DNA of 64,000 nucleotides from Sphingopyxis sp. LK2115 (GCF_014595975.1 NZ_JABWGQ010000003.1:1-64000), one strand, 5' to 3'. Counted from the first letter of the stretch, positions 26,998 through 37,555 are shown. Made by a program: numbers and translations. The notes: generated by a model from the sequence alone, not told the origin.

Positions 26998-28551
26998 TTA
27001 CAGATCACCTTCCCACGCCAGCACGGGTTTGCGCGCCGCCGCCGTTTCGTCGAGCCGCGCGCGCGGGGCGAAATGCGGCGCCGATTTAAGCGCCGGGTCG
27101 CCGTTCTTTGCACGCATCGCGATGCTGCGCAGCGCGCCGATGAACTGGTCCAGCGCCGCCTTGCTCTCCGTCTCGGTCGGCTCGATCAGCATCGCGCCAT
27201 GAACGACGAGCGGGAAATAGACCGTCATAGGGTGATAGCCTTCGTCGATCAGCCCCTTGGCGATGTCGAGCGTCGAGAAACCCTCGGCCAATCCCTTGTC
27301 GCTGAACAGCGCCTCGTGCATGCACGGACCCGACGCAGCGAAGGGCGCGTCGAGGACGTCCTCCAGGCTGCGCAGCACATAATTGGCGTTGAGCACCGCA
27401 TCTTCGGCGACCTGCTTCAGCCCGTCGGCTCCGTGGCTGAGGATATAGGCGAGCGCGCGGGTGAACATGCCCATCTGTCCGTGGAAGGCGGTCATGCGGC
27501 CGAAGGTCGCGGGATGCTCCTCGCCCGCATTTTCCTCCTCGATCAGCCTGTATGTGCCGTCGGCATAACGCGCGACGAAGGGAAGCGGACCATAGGGCGC
27601 CAGCGCTTCCGACAGCACGACCGGCCCCGACCCCGGCCCGCCGCCGCCGTGCGGGGTCGAGAAGGTCTTGTGCAAATTGATGTGCATCGCATCGATGCCA
27701 AGGTCGCCGGGACGCACGCGCCCGACGATCGCGTTGAAATTGGCGCCGTCGCAATAGACATAGCCGCCCGCCGCGTGAACCGCGTCCGAAATCGCCTTCA
27801 TGTCGCGCTCGAACAGGCCACAGGTGTTGGGGTTGGTGATCATCACCCCCGCGACATCGGGGCCGAGCCGCGCCTTCAGCGCCTCCAGATCGACCCGGCC
27901 CTCCTTGGTCGCGGGAATATCCTCGACGGTGAAGCCTGCGAAGGCGGCGGTGGCGGGGTTGGTGCCATGCGCGCTTTCGGGGACGAGCAGCACGCGCCGA
28001 TCCTCGCCGCGCGCTTCGAGCGCCGCCTTGATGCACAGGATGCCGCACAGCTCGCCATGCGCGCCGGCCTTGGGCGACATGGCGACGCCATACATTCCGG
28101 TCAGGCCGATCAGCCAGACGGCCAGCTCGTTGATGACGGCGAGCGCGCCCTGCACCGTTTCCTGCGGCTGGAGCGGGTGGACGTCGGCAAAGCCCGGCAT
28201 CCGCGCGACCTTTTCATTGAGGCGCGGGTTGTGCTTCATCGTGCAGCTGCCGAGCGGAAAGAGGCCGAGGTCGATCGCGTAATTCTGGCGCGACAGGCGC
28301 GTGTAATGGCGCACGGTTTCGGATTCGCTGAGCCCGGGCAGGCCGATCGGCGCGGTGCGCGCGAGGCCGTCAAGGTCAGCGGCGGGCGCCGCTTCGTCGA
28401 AATCGACGCCGGTGGTTTCGGTCGATCCGATCTCGAAGATCAGGGGTTCATCAAGCATCAGCGCGCGATTGCCGGTGAAGGTCGCCGCGTCGTCGGCGCC
28501 GCCAGCGGCGTTCATTTCGGGGCGCCATCCGGCGCGGTTGAGCGCGGTCAT
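26998..28551 (-). CDS. gcvPB: Glycine dehydrogenase (decarboxylating) subunit 2
   Basis: The PLP-carrying half of the two-subunit P protein of the glycine cleavage system. It decarboxylates glycine and loads the aminomethyl group onto GcvH. The 517-aa protein has the PLP lysine in [17 protein letters not shown], and SVGAMTMKHNPR-type landmarks appear as [13 protein letters not shown]. Its ATG overlaps the gcvPA stop by 4 nt, matching stoichiometric synthesis. The operon is gcvT-gcvH-GT-gcvPA-gcvPB behind the glycine riboswitch. Confidence 0.96.
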   Translation of the reverse strand: MTALNRAGWRPEMNAAGGADDAATFTGNRALMLDEPLIFEIGSTETTGVDFDEAAPAADLDGLARTAPIGLPGLSESETVRHYTRLSRQNYAIDLGLFPLGSCTMKHNPRLNEKVARMPGFADVHPLQPQETVQGALAVINELAVWLIGLTGMYGVAMSPKAGAHGELCGILCIKAALEARGEDRRVLLVPESAHGTNPATAAFAGFTVEDIPATKEGRVDLEALKARLGPDVAGVMITNPNTCGLFERDMKAISDAVHAAGGYVYCDGANFNAIVGRVRPGDLGIDAMHINLHKTFSTPHGGGGPGSGPVVLSEALAPYGPLPFVARYADGTYRLIEEENAGEEHPATFGRMTAFHGQMGMFTRALAYILSHGADGLKQVAEDAVLNANYVLRSLEDVLDAPFAASGPCMHEALFSDKGLAEGFSTLDIAKGLIDEGYHPMTVYFPLVVHGAMLIEPTETESKAALDQFIGALRSIAMRAKNGDPALKSAPHFAPRARLDETAAARKPVLAWEGDL

Positions 28552-29906
28552 GCCAGCACCTCCTTCAGCGCCGCGGCAAAGGCGGCGATATCGTCGTCGG
28601 TCACGGTTTCGGTCACGGCGACGACCAGGCCATTTTCGAGACCGGCATTGTCAGGATAGAGTCGGCCGAGCGACACGCCGCCCAAAATGTCCTTCTCCGC
28701 CAGCTTGTGGACGACCGGCCGCGCCGCGACGGGCAGCAGCAGGGTGAATTCGTTAAAAAAGCTGTCGTTCATCACCGACACGCCGGGCACCTTGGCCAGC
28801 TCGGCGGCCGCCGATTTGGCCCGGCCGTGGTTGATGGCCGCCAGCTGGCGCAGCCCCGCCTCGCCCAGCAAGGTCATGTGAATGCTGAAAGCCAGCGCGC
28901 AGAGTCCTGCATTGGTGCAGATATTGCTCGTCGCTTTCTCGCGCCGGATATGCTGTTCGCGCGTCGAAAGCGTCAGCACGAAACCGCGCTTGCCATTGGC
29001 ATCGACGGTCTCGCCGCAAAGGCGCCCCGGCATCTGGCGGACATATTTGCTCTTGCACGCGAACAGGCCGACATAGGGCCCCCCGAATTGCAGGCCGACG
29101 CCGAGCGACTGACCCTCGCCCACCACAATGTCGGCGCCCATCTCGCCCGGCGACTTGATGAGGCCAAGCGCGACGGGTTCGGTGACGACCGCGATCAGCA
29201 GCGCGCCCGCAGCCTGACAGGCCTCCGCAAGCGCCGTCATGTCGTCGATGCGGCCGAGGATGTCGGGATATTGGACAACGACGCAGCTGGTTTCCTTGTC
29301 GATGCTGCCCGCCAGTGCCGCCCAGTCGGTGCCCGGCCTGAGCGTCGGATCGCCGTCGACGAGCATGTCGCGGGTATATTTCGCCATCGTGCGCGCGACG
29401 CTGCGATAATGGGGGTGCAGGCCCGTCGAGAGCAAGGCCTTGCTGCGCCTCGTGATGCGGCGCGCCATCACGATCGCTTCCCAGCACGCGGTCGAACCAT
29501 CGTACATCGACGCATTGGCGACGTCGGTGCCGAACAGCCGCGCGACCTGGCTCTGGAACTCGAAGAGCATCTGGAGCGTGCCTTGCGCGATTTCGGGCTG
29601 ATAGGGGGTGTAAGCGGTCAAAAACTCGCCGCGCTGGATCAGGTGATCGACGCTGGCGGGCACATGATGGCGATAGGCGCCCGCGCCAAGGAAGAAGGGT
29701 CCGTCGCCCGCCGCGCGGTTGCGACGCGCAAGCGCGCCCATATGGCGTTCGACCGCAAGCTCGCTCGCGCGCATCGGCAAGCCGGCGATCGGACCGTCGA
29801 GCTGCGCCTCGGCGGGGACATCGGCGAACAGCTCGTCGATCGACGACGCGCCGATGACACCAAGCATCGCCGCGCGGTCATCGGGGGTGAGCGGGAGATA
29901 ACGCAT
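28548..29906 (-). CDS. gcvPA: Glycine dehydrogenase (decarboxylating) subunit 1
   Basis: The N-terminal half of the split P protein, 452 aa. It begins [15 protein letters not shown] and has [30 protein letters not shown] and the [20 protein letters not shown] segment of the family. It forms the heterotetramer with GcvPB and has no PLP lysine of its own. The start lies 3 bp after the glycosyltransferase-like gene, so all are one transcript. Confidence 0.96.
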   Translation of the reverse strand: MRYLPLTPDDRAAMLGVIGASSIDELFADVPAEAQLDGPIAGLPMRASELAVERHMGALARRNRAAGDGPFFLGAGAYRHHVPASVDHLIQRGEFLTAYTPYQPEIAQGTLQMLFEFQSQVARLFGTDVANASMYDGSTACWEAIVMARRITRRSKALLSTGLHPHYRSVARTMAKYTRDMLVDGDPTLRPGTDWAALAGSIDKETSCVVVQYPDILGRIDDMTALAEACQAAGALLIAVVTEPVALGLIKSPGEMGADIVVGEGQSLGVGLQFGGPYVGLFACKSKYVRQMPGRLCGETVDANGKRGFVLTLSTREQHIRREKATSNICTNAGLCALAFSIHMTLLGEAGLRQLAAINHGRAKSAAAELAKVPGVSVMNDSFFNEFTLLLPVAARPVVHKLAEKDILGGVSLGRLYPDNAGLENGLVVAVTETVTDDDIAAFAAALKEVLA

Positions 29907-29909
29907 GAA

Positions 29910-30734
29910 CTACTCCACAGAAGGGGCGGGATTGACGGAATAAAGCTGCGCCGTGTCGGCAAGCGCGCCGGCAAAGACCATCGGCCCCGCATGGGTCGTG
30001 CGGACCCACGGCGCGAGCCAGATGCGAAAACCGGCGTCGCGGACGCGGTGGCAAAAGGAATAATCGTCCGACAGCAACGCCCGGCTTTCGGGGTCGATGA
30101 AGGGAAAGAAAAATGCGGGCGCGACGTCGCCGACGCCATGCGCCTGCTGTTCGGCCGGATCGGGCCGGAACACCAGATCGGGGAATCGCGAGCGCATCGT
30201 TTCGAGCACCCCGCGCCGGATCATCATCATCGCCGTGCCGAGCCGCGACAGCTCGACCAGATCGGTCATCCTGAAGCTTTGCTGCGGGTTCAGGAAATGC
30301 AGCGCGAACTCGCCCGCAAAGCGCGCAAGCTCTGCGGGATTATCCTTGGCGATCCCAAGCTCCGCCGCGCGCGCCACGTTGCGCCAGTTGATCATGCGCC
30401 GCGGATAGGCCGCGCCGAGCACCCCGACGTCGGCACGCGCATCCATCGCGCGCACCATCGAAAACACGTCGTCCGCCGAAAAATCGATGTCGGCGTCGAC
30501 GAACAGCAGGTGCGTGCAGTCGCTGGCCAGGAACATGGCGGTCAACAGGTTGCGCGCGCGCGTGATCGACGGCTGATAGAGGATGAACTCGAACCGCACC
30601 GGCACCCCCATCGCCTGCGCGCGCAGCGCCAGGTCGAGCGCGGCGCGGACATAGGTGCCCTGCGCGCCCTCATAGACGGGCGTCGCCACCATCAGGCGGC
30701 AATCGGCCAGCGCGGGATCGGTTGCGGTCATCAT
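29910..30734 (-). CDS. GT-A-fold glycosyltransferase-like protein inside the gcv operon
   Basis: A 274-aa cytosolic protein resembling family-2-like glycosyltransferases. It begins with MVATPVYEGAQGTYV, then has RNLLTAMFL and a DxD-type metal/nucleotide site in LLFVDADIDF near residue 85. Later come GAAYPRR and LLSDDYSFCHRVRDAG, where the acidic pair may be the catalytic base region. No membrane segment is visible. GGAAGGGGAC precedes two adjacent ATGs (30734, 30731). It sits 37 bp after gcvH and 3 bp before gcvPA, an unexpected place for a sugar transferase. The substrate is unknown. Confidence 0.75.
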   Translation of the reverse strand: MMTATDPALADCRLMVATPVYEGAQGTYVRAALDLALRAQAMGVPVRFEFILYQPSITRARNLLTAMFLASDCTHLLFVDADIDFSADDVFSMVRAMDARADVGVLGAAYPRRMINWRNVARAAELGIAKDNPAELARFAGEFALHFLNPQQSFRMTDLVELSRLGTAMMMIRRGVLETMRSRFPDLVFRPDPAEQQAHGVGDVAPAFFFPFIDPESRALLSDDYSFCHRVRDAGFRIWLAPWVRTTHAGPMVFAGALADTAQLYSVNPAPSVE

Positions 30735-30771
30735 GTCCCCTTCCCCTCCCACGTGCGGGAGGGGCGGTCGG

Positions 30772-31143
30772 TTACAGGGCGTCGCAGAAGGCCTTGTAGG
30801 CCTTTGCGTCCATCAGGCCGTCGAGCTGGCTCTTGTCGGCCAGCGTCATGCGAAAGAACCAGCCTTCGCCTTCGGGGTCCGAATTGACGAGCGAGGGATC
30901 TTCCTCAAGCTGCGCATTGCCTTCGGTCACCGTGCCGTCGACCGGAGCATAGACGTCGCTCGCCGCCTTCACCGATTCAACCACCGCGGCGTCGCCGCCC
31001 TGACTGAGTTCGGCGCCGGTGTCGGGAACCTCGACAAAGACGATGTCGCCCAGCTGGCCCTGCGCAAAGTCGGTGATGCCGACCGTCGCAACGTCGCCGT
31101 CGACGTCGATCCACTCATGTTCTTCGGTATAATAACGCGGCAT
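30772..31143 (-). CDS. gcvH: Glycine cleavage system H protein
   Basis: A 123-aa lipoyl carrier that shuttles the aminomethyl intermediate between GcvP, GcvT and dihydrolipoyl dehydrogenase. The lipoylated lysine lies in [14 protein letters not shown] (about residue 61), flanked by the two hammerhead halves. [12 protein letters not shown] at the start and the [12 protein letters not shown] ending are typical. It starts 3 bp after gcvT. Confidence 0.97.
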   Translation of the reverse strand: MPRYYTEEHEWIDVDGDVATVGITDFAQGQLGDIVFVEVPDTGAELSQGGDAAVVESVKAASDVYAPVDGTVTEGNAQLEEDPSLVNSDPEGEGWFFRMTLADKSQLDGLMDAKAYKAFCDAL

Positions 31144-31146
31144 CGG

Positions 31147-32271
31147 TCAGGCTCCCTGTTTGCGCACATAACGGTGCGGAATGAATGGCATGGCGGTGAC
31201 GGTGCAGGCGACGCGCTTGCCGCGCACCTCGGCGGCGACCGCGGTGCCCGGCCCGGCCAGTCCGGTCGGGACATAACCCATGGCGATCGGCGCGCCGACG
31301 CTGGGGGCAAAGCCGCCCGACGTCACGACGCCGATTTCGGCGTTGCCATCGAACAATCTGGCGCCTTCGCGCACCGGTATTTTCCCTTCGACGAGAAGCC
31401 CGACGCGCTTGCGTGGCGATCCGTCGGCCAGATGACCAAGGATGCGCGCCGCGCCGGGGAAACCGCCTTGCTCGCGGCGGCGCTTGCTGATCGCAAAGGC
31501 CAGATCGCCCTCGACCGGGTCGGTATTTTCGTCGAGATCGTGGCCATAGAGCGGCAAACCCGCCTCCAGCCGCAGCGAGTCGCGCGCGCCGAGGCCGATC
31601 GGCTTCACCTCTTTCATCGCGCAGAGCGCTTCGGCAAAACTTTCCAGCGCCGCATTCGGCAGCGAAATCTCGAACCCGTCCTCGCCGGTATAACCCGACC
31701 GGCTGAGGCCGATGGCATGGCCGTTCCACGTCGCGGAGATTGCCTGCATGAAGACGAGCCCGGCCGCTTCGGGCACAAGGCGCGAAAGCGCCGTCACCGC
31801 CTTTGGCCCCTGCAAGGCAAGCAGGCCGTGGTCGTCCTTGTGGTTGAGCGTGATGTGGTCGGGCAGATATTCGCGCAGATGCGCGATATCGTCCCACTTG
31901 ACCGCGCCGTTGACGACGATGCCGAACTGGTCGCCCTCATTGGTGATCATCAGATCGTCGAGGATGCCGCCGTCATCGTTCAGCAACAGCGAATAACGCA
32001 TCCGCCCCGGCTTCAGCGCCGAAATGTCGCCGGGAACCAGCATTTCGAGCGCCGCAGCGACGCCTTCGCCGCTCAGCGCGAGCTGGCCCATATGGCTGAC
32101 GTCGAACAGGCCGGCATGTTCGCGCGTCCAGAGATGTTCGGCCATGATGCCTTCATATTGGATTGGCATCCAGTAGCCTGCGAACGCCACCATCCGGCCG
32201 CCCTTCGCGCGGTGCCAGGCGTCGAGCGGCAAGGTCGCCGTTTCGATGGGGATCTCGTCGTCTTCGTGCAT
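31147..32271 (-). CDS. gcvT: Glycine cleavage system T protein (aminomethyltransferase)
   Basis: 374 aa. It moves the aminomethyl carbon from GcvH to tetrahydrofolate, releasing ammonia. MVAFAGYWMPIQYEG, HAGLFDVSHMGQ and RSGYTGEDGFEI are family signatures, and the catalytic Asp is that of FDVSHMG. It is the first gene of the operon and lies about 55 nt after the tandem glycine riboswitch, so its expression should rise with glycine. Confidence 0.96.
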   Translation of the reverse strand: MHEDDEIPIETATLPLDAWHRAKGGRMVAFAGYWMPIQYEGIMAEHLWTREHAGLFDVSHMGQLALSGEGVAAALEMLVPGDISALKPGRMRYSLLLNDDGGILDDLMITNEGDQFGIVVNGAVKWDDIAHLREYLPDHITLNHKDDHGLLALQGPKAVTALSRLVPEAAGLVFMQAISATWNGHAIGLSRSGYTGEDGFEISLPNAALESFAEALCAMKEVKPIGLGARDSLRLEAGLPLYGHDLDENTDPVEGDLAFAISKRRREQGGFPGAARILGHLADGSPRKRVGLLVEGKIPVREGARLFDGNAEIGVVTSGGFAPSVGAPIAMGYVPTGLAGPGTAVAAEVRGKRVACTVTAMPFIPHRYVRKQGA

Positions 32272-32327
32272 ATCGCTTTCCCGTCGTTGACACGGCGCGG
32301 CGCGGCCCGATGCCGCGCGGTCGCCAT

Positions 32328-32545
32328 GCCCCCTCTGTCACGGGAACCTGAGAGTTTTCCTCCATGCCCCGCGTTGGAGGCGGACATGGAGTTACCCCTT
32401 CGGTGGTTCCGGCCGAAACAGCCGGAACGCTTTCCAGAGTGTCCCCTCCAGCCTGCGCGGTCCTTCTGACCTGAGAGTTTCCGGGGCGGTTGCTCCTTCG
32501 GTGGTGAGGCGCCGGTTGCCCTGCCCCCACGCTCTCCCGCGCGGC
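32328..32545 (-). promoter_or_regulatory. Tandem glycine riboswitch
   Basis: Reading the minus strand, two aptamers follow each other. The first has GGGAGAG, CCGAAGGAGCAA and AACTCTCAGGTCAGAAGGACC (about 32540-32460). The second has CACTCTGGAAAG, CCGAAGGGGTAACTCC and AACTCTCAGGTTCC with GACAGAGG (about 32440-32330). These are the conserved cores of the cooperative glycine switch. It precedes gcvT and fills most of the 335-bp gap 32272-32606. No clear hairpin plus T-run is visible before gcvT, so control may act at translation or on another structure. Confidence 0.93.
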
Positions 32546-32606
32546 CGGTCGAATCTCTTGCGAGACCCGACGGACGCCCGAGCCTTGGCGATGCCCCCTT
32601 GCGGAG

Positions 32607-33254
32607 TCAATCGGCGAGCGCGCGAATTGCGTCGTTTTCGTGGATATGCACGCCCGAACCGCCCTGCGCGGCAAGTCGCGCGATCGCCGCAGCGACATCG
32701 GTTGCCGAAATCGAACGGTAACGGCGCAAGCGTCCGTGGAGCAGCGCATCGGTAAGCGGCGCCGCAATGGTCGCAAGCCCCTCGCCCAGCCGCGGCGGTC
32801 CGCGCCGGTCGCCGCGAAGCAGACCGGGGCGGACGAGGTCGAGCCGGTCAAAGCCAAGCGCGATCAGATCGCGTTCGGTCTCGCCCTTGGTGCGCAGATA
32901 GAAATTGCCGCTGTTCGCCGACGCGCCGACCGAACTGACCGCGATCATCTGCCGCGCCCCGCCCGCCCTCGCCCCCTCGGCCGCGGCGAGCACCAGATCG
33001 TGATCGACCGCGCGAAAGGCGGCCTGCGATCCCGCCTCGCGGATCGTCGTGCCGAGGCAGCAGATCAGGACGGCGGGTCTTTCGGCGACGATGATGTCGC
33101 TCCAGCGGTCTGGCGGCGCAACCACCTGCTTGTGATGCGGCGCCAGCCGGTCGGCATCGCGGCGCGAGAGGATGGTCAGCGTTGCCGGGCCGAAACATTC
33201 GATCACCGCGCGTCCGACCATGCCGGTCGCGCCGACGATCAGCGTATCAGGCAT
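32607..33254 (-). CDS. NAD(P)-binding oxidoreductase-like protein (NmrA/HTATIP2 type)
   Basis: A 215-aa Rossmann protein of the atypical short-chain dehydrogenase group. The dinucleotide loop is VGATGMVGRAV. SSVGASANSGNFYLRTKGETE carries the YxxxK pair, and LVRPGLLRGDR follows, as in HTATIP2/TIP30-like proteins. The function is unknown. The start at ATG 33254 overlaps the end of dgt by 8 bp, so it is the last gene of the SPOR-dgt unit. Confidence 0.85.
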   Translation of the reverse strand: MPDTLIVGATGMVGRAVIECFGPATLTILSRRDADRLAPHHKQVVAPPDRWSDIIVAERPAVLICCLGTTIREAGSQAAFRAVDHDLVLAAAEGARAGGARQMIAVSSVGASANSGNFYLRTKGETERDLIALGFDRLDLVRPGLLRGDRRGPPRLGEGLATIAAPLTDALLHGRLRRYRSISATDVAAAIARLAAQGGSGVHIHENDAIRALAD

Positions 33255-34419
33255 GGGCGAGCGCCGCGGGGACAGCATCGCGGCCAAAGATTTCGGCGTA
33301 TCGGTCGATCGCGAAGCGGTCGGTCATTCCGGCAATATAGTCGCCGATATGCCGATGTGTCGCGCATTCTTCGCCGGGGAGGCGCGCCGACCAGTCCGCG
33401 CCCATCAGCCGCGGATCGGCGGCATAGGCGGCGAAAAGCCTGCCCACCACCTTGTTTGCCGCCTCGGCCGCCGCGAGCTGTTCGGGATGATGATAGAGAT
33501 TCTGGTACATGAAGCGCTTGAGTTCGCGCTCGGCGGCGGCAAGTTCGGGCGAAAAGCCGCCGAGCGTGCGACCCGCGGCGCGCACCTCGTCGGCGCTGGC
33601 GACCCCCGCCGCGGCGACATGGGCGGCGGTCGCGGCAATCACGTCGTTGACCATCACGCCGATCTGGTCGCGCACCAGTTCGCGCAGCAGCCGTTCGCGC
33701 GGCGCACCCGGAAAGCGCGCTTCGACCGCACGATAATTGGCGGCGATGAAAGGCTGTTCCATCAGCTGGTCGAAATCGAGCAGCCCGGCGCGCAGGCCAT
33801 CGTCGATGTCGTGATTGTCATAGGCGATGTCGTCGGCGACCGCCGCGACCTGTGCCTCAAGGCTGGCGTGGCTGGCAAGGTCGAGACCGAAATCAGCGTC
33901 GATCTCGGCAAGCGCCCAGCCGGGGTGCCGCACCGGGCCATTGTGTTTCGCCAGCCCTTCAAGCGTCTCCCAAGACAGGTTCAGCCCGTCGAACATCGGA
34001 TAGGGGCATTCGAGGCACGCCAGCGTGCGCAGCGTGTGGCCATTGTGGTCGAAGCCGCCATGCGCCGCCATCGCAGCCTTCAGTGCATCCTCGCCCGCAT
34101 GTCCGAACGGGGGATGGCCTATGTCGTGCGCCAGGCACAGCGCCTCGGTCAGATCCTCGTTCAGCCCCAGCGCGCGGGCGATGCCGCGGCCGATCTGCGC
34201 CACTTCGATACTGTGGGTCAACCGGACGCGATAATGATCGCCGTCGGGGGCGATGAACACCTGCGTCTTGTGGCGCAGGCGGCGGAAGGCGATCGAATGG
34301 ATGATGCGGTCGCGGTCGCGCTGAAACGCATCGCGCGGCCCGCGCACGACGCGCCCCGATTCGGCATGACGGCGCCCGCGGCTGTGCGCCGGGTCGCTGG
34401 CGCAGCGGGCGACGCTCAC
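33247..34419 (-). CDS. dgt: Deoxyguanosinetriphosphate triphosphohydrolase-like protein
   Basis: A 390-aa HD-domain enzyme that splits dNTPs into deoxynucleoside and triphosphate, or a relative of it. RDRDRIIHSIAFRRLRHKTQV and RLTHSIEVAQIGR come first. The metal-binding HD is in LAHDIGHPPFGHAGE and a later Asp is in AVADDIAYDNHD. The 4-nt overlap with the SPOR gene (ATGA) shows coupling. The catalytic residues are all present. Confidence 0.93.
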   Translation of the reverse strand: MSVARCASDPAHSRGRRHAESGRVVRGPRDAFQRDRDRIIHSIAFRRLRHKTQVFIAPDGDHYRVRLTHSIEVAQIGRGIARALGLNEDLTEALCLAHDIGHPPFGHAGEDALKAAMAAHGGFDHNGHTLRTLACLECPYPMFDGLNLSWETLEGLAKHNGPVRHPGWALAEIDADFGLDLASHASLEAQVAAVADDIAYDNHDIDDGLRAGLLDFDQLMEQPFIAANYRAVEARFPGAPRERLLRELVRDQIGVMVNDVIAATAAHVAAAGVASADEVRAAGRTLGGFSPELAAAERELKRFMYQNLYHHPEQLAAAEAANKVVGRLFAAYAADPRLMGADWSARLPGEECATHRHIGDYIAGMTDRFAIDRYAEIFGRDAVPAALAHA

Positions 34420-36047
34420 CGGAGCGGCTCGACGATCTCGCCGACCTCGCTGTTGAACAGAAAACCGTCGCCTTCGGCCTTCTTATATTCGCCGAGCCAG
34501 TCCTGCGCCGCCTTCCGGTTCGCGAACGGGCCGACAAGCAGGCGCCGCGTCTGCCCCCATTCGGCGATCGCGCCCGCCTTGCCCTTGAACAGCGCCGCGT
34601 TGCGCTTGGCAAAGCGGTTATAGTCAAAGGCGAGCGCCTTCGGATTGGCGCCGGTGGCGATCTGCACCCAGATACGCGCGGGATGCGCCTTTTTCTTGGC
34701 GGCTTCTTCCTTCGCCCTGGCATCGGCCTCGGCCTTTGCCCTGGCGGCCGCTTCATCCTTTTCGCGCTTTGCCGCTTCGGCGGCTTCGGCCTTGCGCTTG
34801 TCTTCGAGCAGCCTCGCGAGCGTGTCGGCGCCGATGGCATCGTCGGGACGCGCGAGTTCCTCGGGCGGTATTTCGATCGATCCCACGATGTCGGCGAGCG
34901 AAGCGAGCGGCGACGCGGCGGGAGAAGGCGCGGCTGGGAGCGGCGCAGGCGCCGGAGCCGCAGCGGGCGGGGCCGATGGCCTGATGTCGGCGATCGAAAA
35001 GCCCGGACCTGCCGGCGCTTTTACCGCGGAGGCTGGCGGCTGCGCGGGCGGTGAAGGCAATGGCGCGGGCGTTTCGACGCGCGGACGGCTGGACGGCACC
35101 GCGGCGGGCGGCGGCGTCGGCTTCGGAGCGGGAGCCGCAACCGCGGGCGCGGGAGTCGGCGCGTCCCGGCGCGCGCTGGGCGTCGAGGCGGGCCTTGACG
35201 GCGCGGCGGCGACCTGCACCGGCTGCTGCGCCGCGGCGGGCCGACCGTTCGGGAAGCGGCCGAAATGCGCCGCGGCGGCCTTTTGCGCCGGGTTGAGCCG
35301 GTCCATCTGCGTCAGATAGGGCAGGATATTCGCCGCCATCGGCGCGGGCATCGTCGCGTTGACGATGTCGCCTGCTTCCTTGTCACGGCCGTTCATCGCC
35401 AGGATCATCGCGCGAAGCCGCCACGCGCCGCGATCCTGCGCGCGCAGTTGCGGCGTGAGCAACTGAACGGCGCGATCGGGATCGCCGCTGATGCCGAGCG
35501 AAAGGGCATAGCGCCGCGTCAGTTCGGCATCGGGCGCGATCGACAACGCAAGCTGATAATCGCGCTGCGCGGCATCCTGTTGCCCCAGCAGATCGCGCGC
35601 GAGGCCGCGGTCGGCAAGGAACAGCCGTTCGGGCGCGCCCAAAAGCTGCGCTTCGCCGAAATAGTCGAGCGCGCGCGTCGGATTTTCCGAATGCACCATC
35701 GCCGATCCGAGCGCTGCCTTCACCGCACCGTCGCGCGGACTGGCCTGTTCGGCGCGCAGCAAGAAACCCAGCGCCGCACGATAATCCTCAAGCGCAATCG
35801 ACGCACGCCCCGCGTCGAGCAGCGCCGCGGCATCATTGCTGTTCGAGGCCAAGCGCGCCAGCGACGAAGACAGGAGCGTGCGCGCCGCGGTGCGTTTTTC
35901 CATCGCAGCGCGGGTCGCCGCATCGGGCGACGCCGCCTGCATCGCCTGCGCCGCCGGGAGGCCAACCGTCCCCAGCAACAGCGCGCCCAGCACACCCACA
36001 CTACGCCGTGTGTGCGCCGGCTTCGCCGTCAATCTCGCTTGCCGCAT
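34416..36047 (-). CDS. TPR and SPOR domain secreted protein
   Basis: A 543-aa envelope protein with a signal peptide over the first 35 residues (SVGVLGALLLGTVGLPAAQA). Residues about 50-240 form TPR-like helix pairs. A proline/alanine-rich stretch spans about 270-390 and a charged coiled-coil region (KRKAEAAEAAKREKDEAAAR) about 420-455. A C-terminal SPOR domain (last 75 residues, WVQIATGANPKALAFDYNRF) binds denuded glycan at septa. I chose ATG 36047, because the upstream TTG adds residues before the signal. Its position right after ftsZ fits a division or envelope role. Confidence 0.85.
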   Translation of the reverse strand: MRQARLTAKPAHTRRSVGVLGALLLGTVGLPAAQAMQAASPDAATRAAMEKRTAARTLLSSSLARLASNSNDAAALLDAGRASIALEDYRAALGFLLRAEQASPRDGAVKAALGSAMVHSENPTRALDYFGEAQLLGAPERLFLADRGLARDLLGQQDAAQRDYQLALSIAPDAELTRRYALSLGISGDPDRAVQLLTPQLRAQDRGAWRLRAMILAMNGRDKEAGDIVNATMPAPMAANILPYLTQMDRLNPAQKAAAAHFGRFPNGRPAAAQQPVQVAAAPSRPASTPSARRDAPTPAPAVAAPAPKPTPPPAAVPSSRPRVETPAPLPSPPAQPPASAVKAPAGPGFSIADIRPSAPPAAAPAPAPLPAAPSPAASPLASLADIVGSIEIPPEELARPDDAIGADTLARLLEDKRKAEAAEAAKREKDEAAARAKAEADARAKEEAAKKKAHPARIWVQIATGANPKALAFDYNRFAKRNAALFKGKAGAIAEWGQTRRLLVGPFANRKAAQDWLGEYKKAEGDGFLFNSEVGEIVEPLR

Positions 36048-36106
36048 GGGCAAATCATCCCGTTTCCGGCCTGCCAATCCTGGCGGTCGGCCGTCCGAAA
36101 GCCCTG

Positions 36107-37555
36107 TTACTGGTTGTTCTGCCGCCCCAGGAAGCGCGGAATGTCGACCGAATCGCCCTTGCCCTCATCGGCGTCCGCCGTGCTTGCGCCGCGCGACAGG
36201 CGCGACATGCGCTCGAACAGCGTTCCGCCGCCGATCGGGCGTGCAGGCGGTTCGGCCGGTGCCGCGGCGGGCGCTGCATCGTCCCTGATCGCCGGGGCCG
36301 CGGGCGCGTCGAGCACAAGTTCGTCGGCGGTGTCGTCATAGGTCGCGGCGACCTGTGACAGCTCCATCGGCTCTTCCTCGGCGGCTGCCGCCACCGCGGG
36401 CTCGACCGGATCGCCCAGCGAGAAACCCGGCGCGGGGTCGTTGCTTTGTGCAACCGGCGCTTCATCGGCGACGGGCTTTTCCTCCACCGCGGGTTCGACC
36501 ACTTCCTCGACCACCGGCGCGGGGGCCACCGTGCGCGCAGGCGCGAAGGAAAAGCTGCGCGTCGCAGGCGCCGACGGGGCTGCCTCGCCCGTCCCGTCGA
36601 TACCGGTCGCGACGACCGACACGCGGATCTTTCCGTCGAGACTGTCGTTGAAGGCGCTGCCCCAGATGATGTTCGCGTCGGGATCGACCAGCTCGCGAAT
36701 ATGGTTCGCGGCCTCGTCGACTTCCATCAGGCGCATGTCCTCGCCGCCGGTGATCGAGATAATGACGCCCTTTGCACCCGCCATCGACACGCCGTCGAGC
36801 AGCGGGTTGGCGATGGCTTTCTGCGCCGCTTCCAATGCGCGGCCATCGCCTTCGGCTTCGCCCGTGCCCATCATGGCCTTGCCCATTTCGCGCATCACGC
36901 TGCGCACGTCGGCAAAGTCGAGGTTGATGAGGCCGGGCATGACCATCAGGTCGGTGATGCCGCGCACGCCCTGTTGAAGCACTTCATCCGCCATGGTGAA
37001 GGCTTCCTTGAAGGTCGTGTTCGGGTTGGCGACAAGGAAGAGATTCTGGTTGGGAATGACGATCAACGTATCGACATGATCCTGAAGCTCGGCGATCCCG
37101 GCATCGGCCGAACGCATCCGCCGCGCGCCTTCAAACATGAAGGGCTTGGTTACGACGCCGACGGTCAGGATGCCGCGGTCGCGCGCCGCCTTGGCGATCA
37201 CGGGCGCCGCGCCGGTGCCGGTGCCGCCGCCCATGCCCGCCGCGACGAAGCACATATGCGCGCCGTTCAGCGCCTCTTCGACCTGCGCGATGCTTTCTTC
37301 GGCCGCGGCGCGCCCGACTTCGGGCCGCGAACCCGCGCCCAGGCCCTGCGTGATCTGCACCCCCAGCTGAATGCGCCGTTCGGCGGGCGAGGCGTTCAGC
37401 GCCTGCGCGTCGGTGTTGGCGACGATGAAATCGACACCCTCGACGCGCGCCGCGATCATATTGGCGATGGCATTGCCGCCCGCACCGCCGACGCCGATCA
37501 CTGCGATCCGCGGCTTGAGCTCGTCGACCTGCGGCGGGCCAATGTTGATGCTCAT
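36107..37555 (-). CDS. ftsZ: Cell division protein FtsZ
   Basis: The tubulin-like GTPase that forms the division ring, 482 aa. The GTP-binding [10 protein letters not shown] loop and the [12 protein letters not shown] start are intact. After the globular core (to about 320) comes a long acidic, proline/valine-rich linker. The C-terminal peptide DIPRFLGRQ would bind FtsA. GGGAGACTTTTTG precedes the ATG. A 152-bp gap to ftsA, the longest in the cluster, probably carries a dedicated promoter. Confidence 0.98.
   Translation of the reverse strand: MSINIGPPQVDELKPRIAVIGVGGAGGNAIANMIAARVEGVDFIVANTDAQALNASPAERRIQLGVQITQGLGAGSRPEVGRAAAEESIAQVEEALNGAHMCFVAAGMGGGTGTGAAPVIAKAARDRGILTVGVVTKPFMFEGARRMRSADAGIAELQDHVDTLIVIPNQNLFLVANPNTTFKEAFTMADEVLQQGVRGITDLMVMPGLINLDFADVRSVMREMGKAMMGTGEAEGDGRALEAAQKAIANPLLDGVSMAGAKGVIISITGGEDMRLMEVDEAANHIRELVDPDANIIWGSAFNDSLDGKIRVSVVATGIDGTGEAAPSAPATRSFSFAPARTVAPAPVVEEVVEPAVEEKPVADEAPVAQSNDPAPGFSLGDPVEPAVAAAAEEEPMELSQVAATYDDTADELVLDAPAAPAIRDDAAPAAAPAEPPARPIGGGTLFERMSRLSRGASTADADEGKGDSVDIPRFLGRQNNQ

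Noticed and set aside
26197-28659. 820-codon open frame on the plus strand opposite gcvPB
   Set aside because: Arginine/histidine/aspartate-rich composition of an antisense frame in GC-rich DNA. gcvPB on the other strand has full family conservation.
28707-30887. 726-codon plus-strand frame opposite gcvPA and the glycosyltransferase
   Set aside because: It crosses several real genes and has no domain resemblance, so it is a third-position GC artefact.
32328-32545. Single-aptamer or non-glycine riboswitch
   Set aside because: Two complete CCGAAGG and ACTCTCAGG core sets in tandem and the position before gcvT fit the glycine class.
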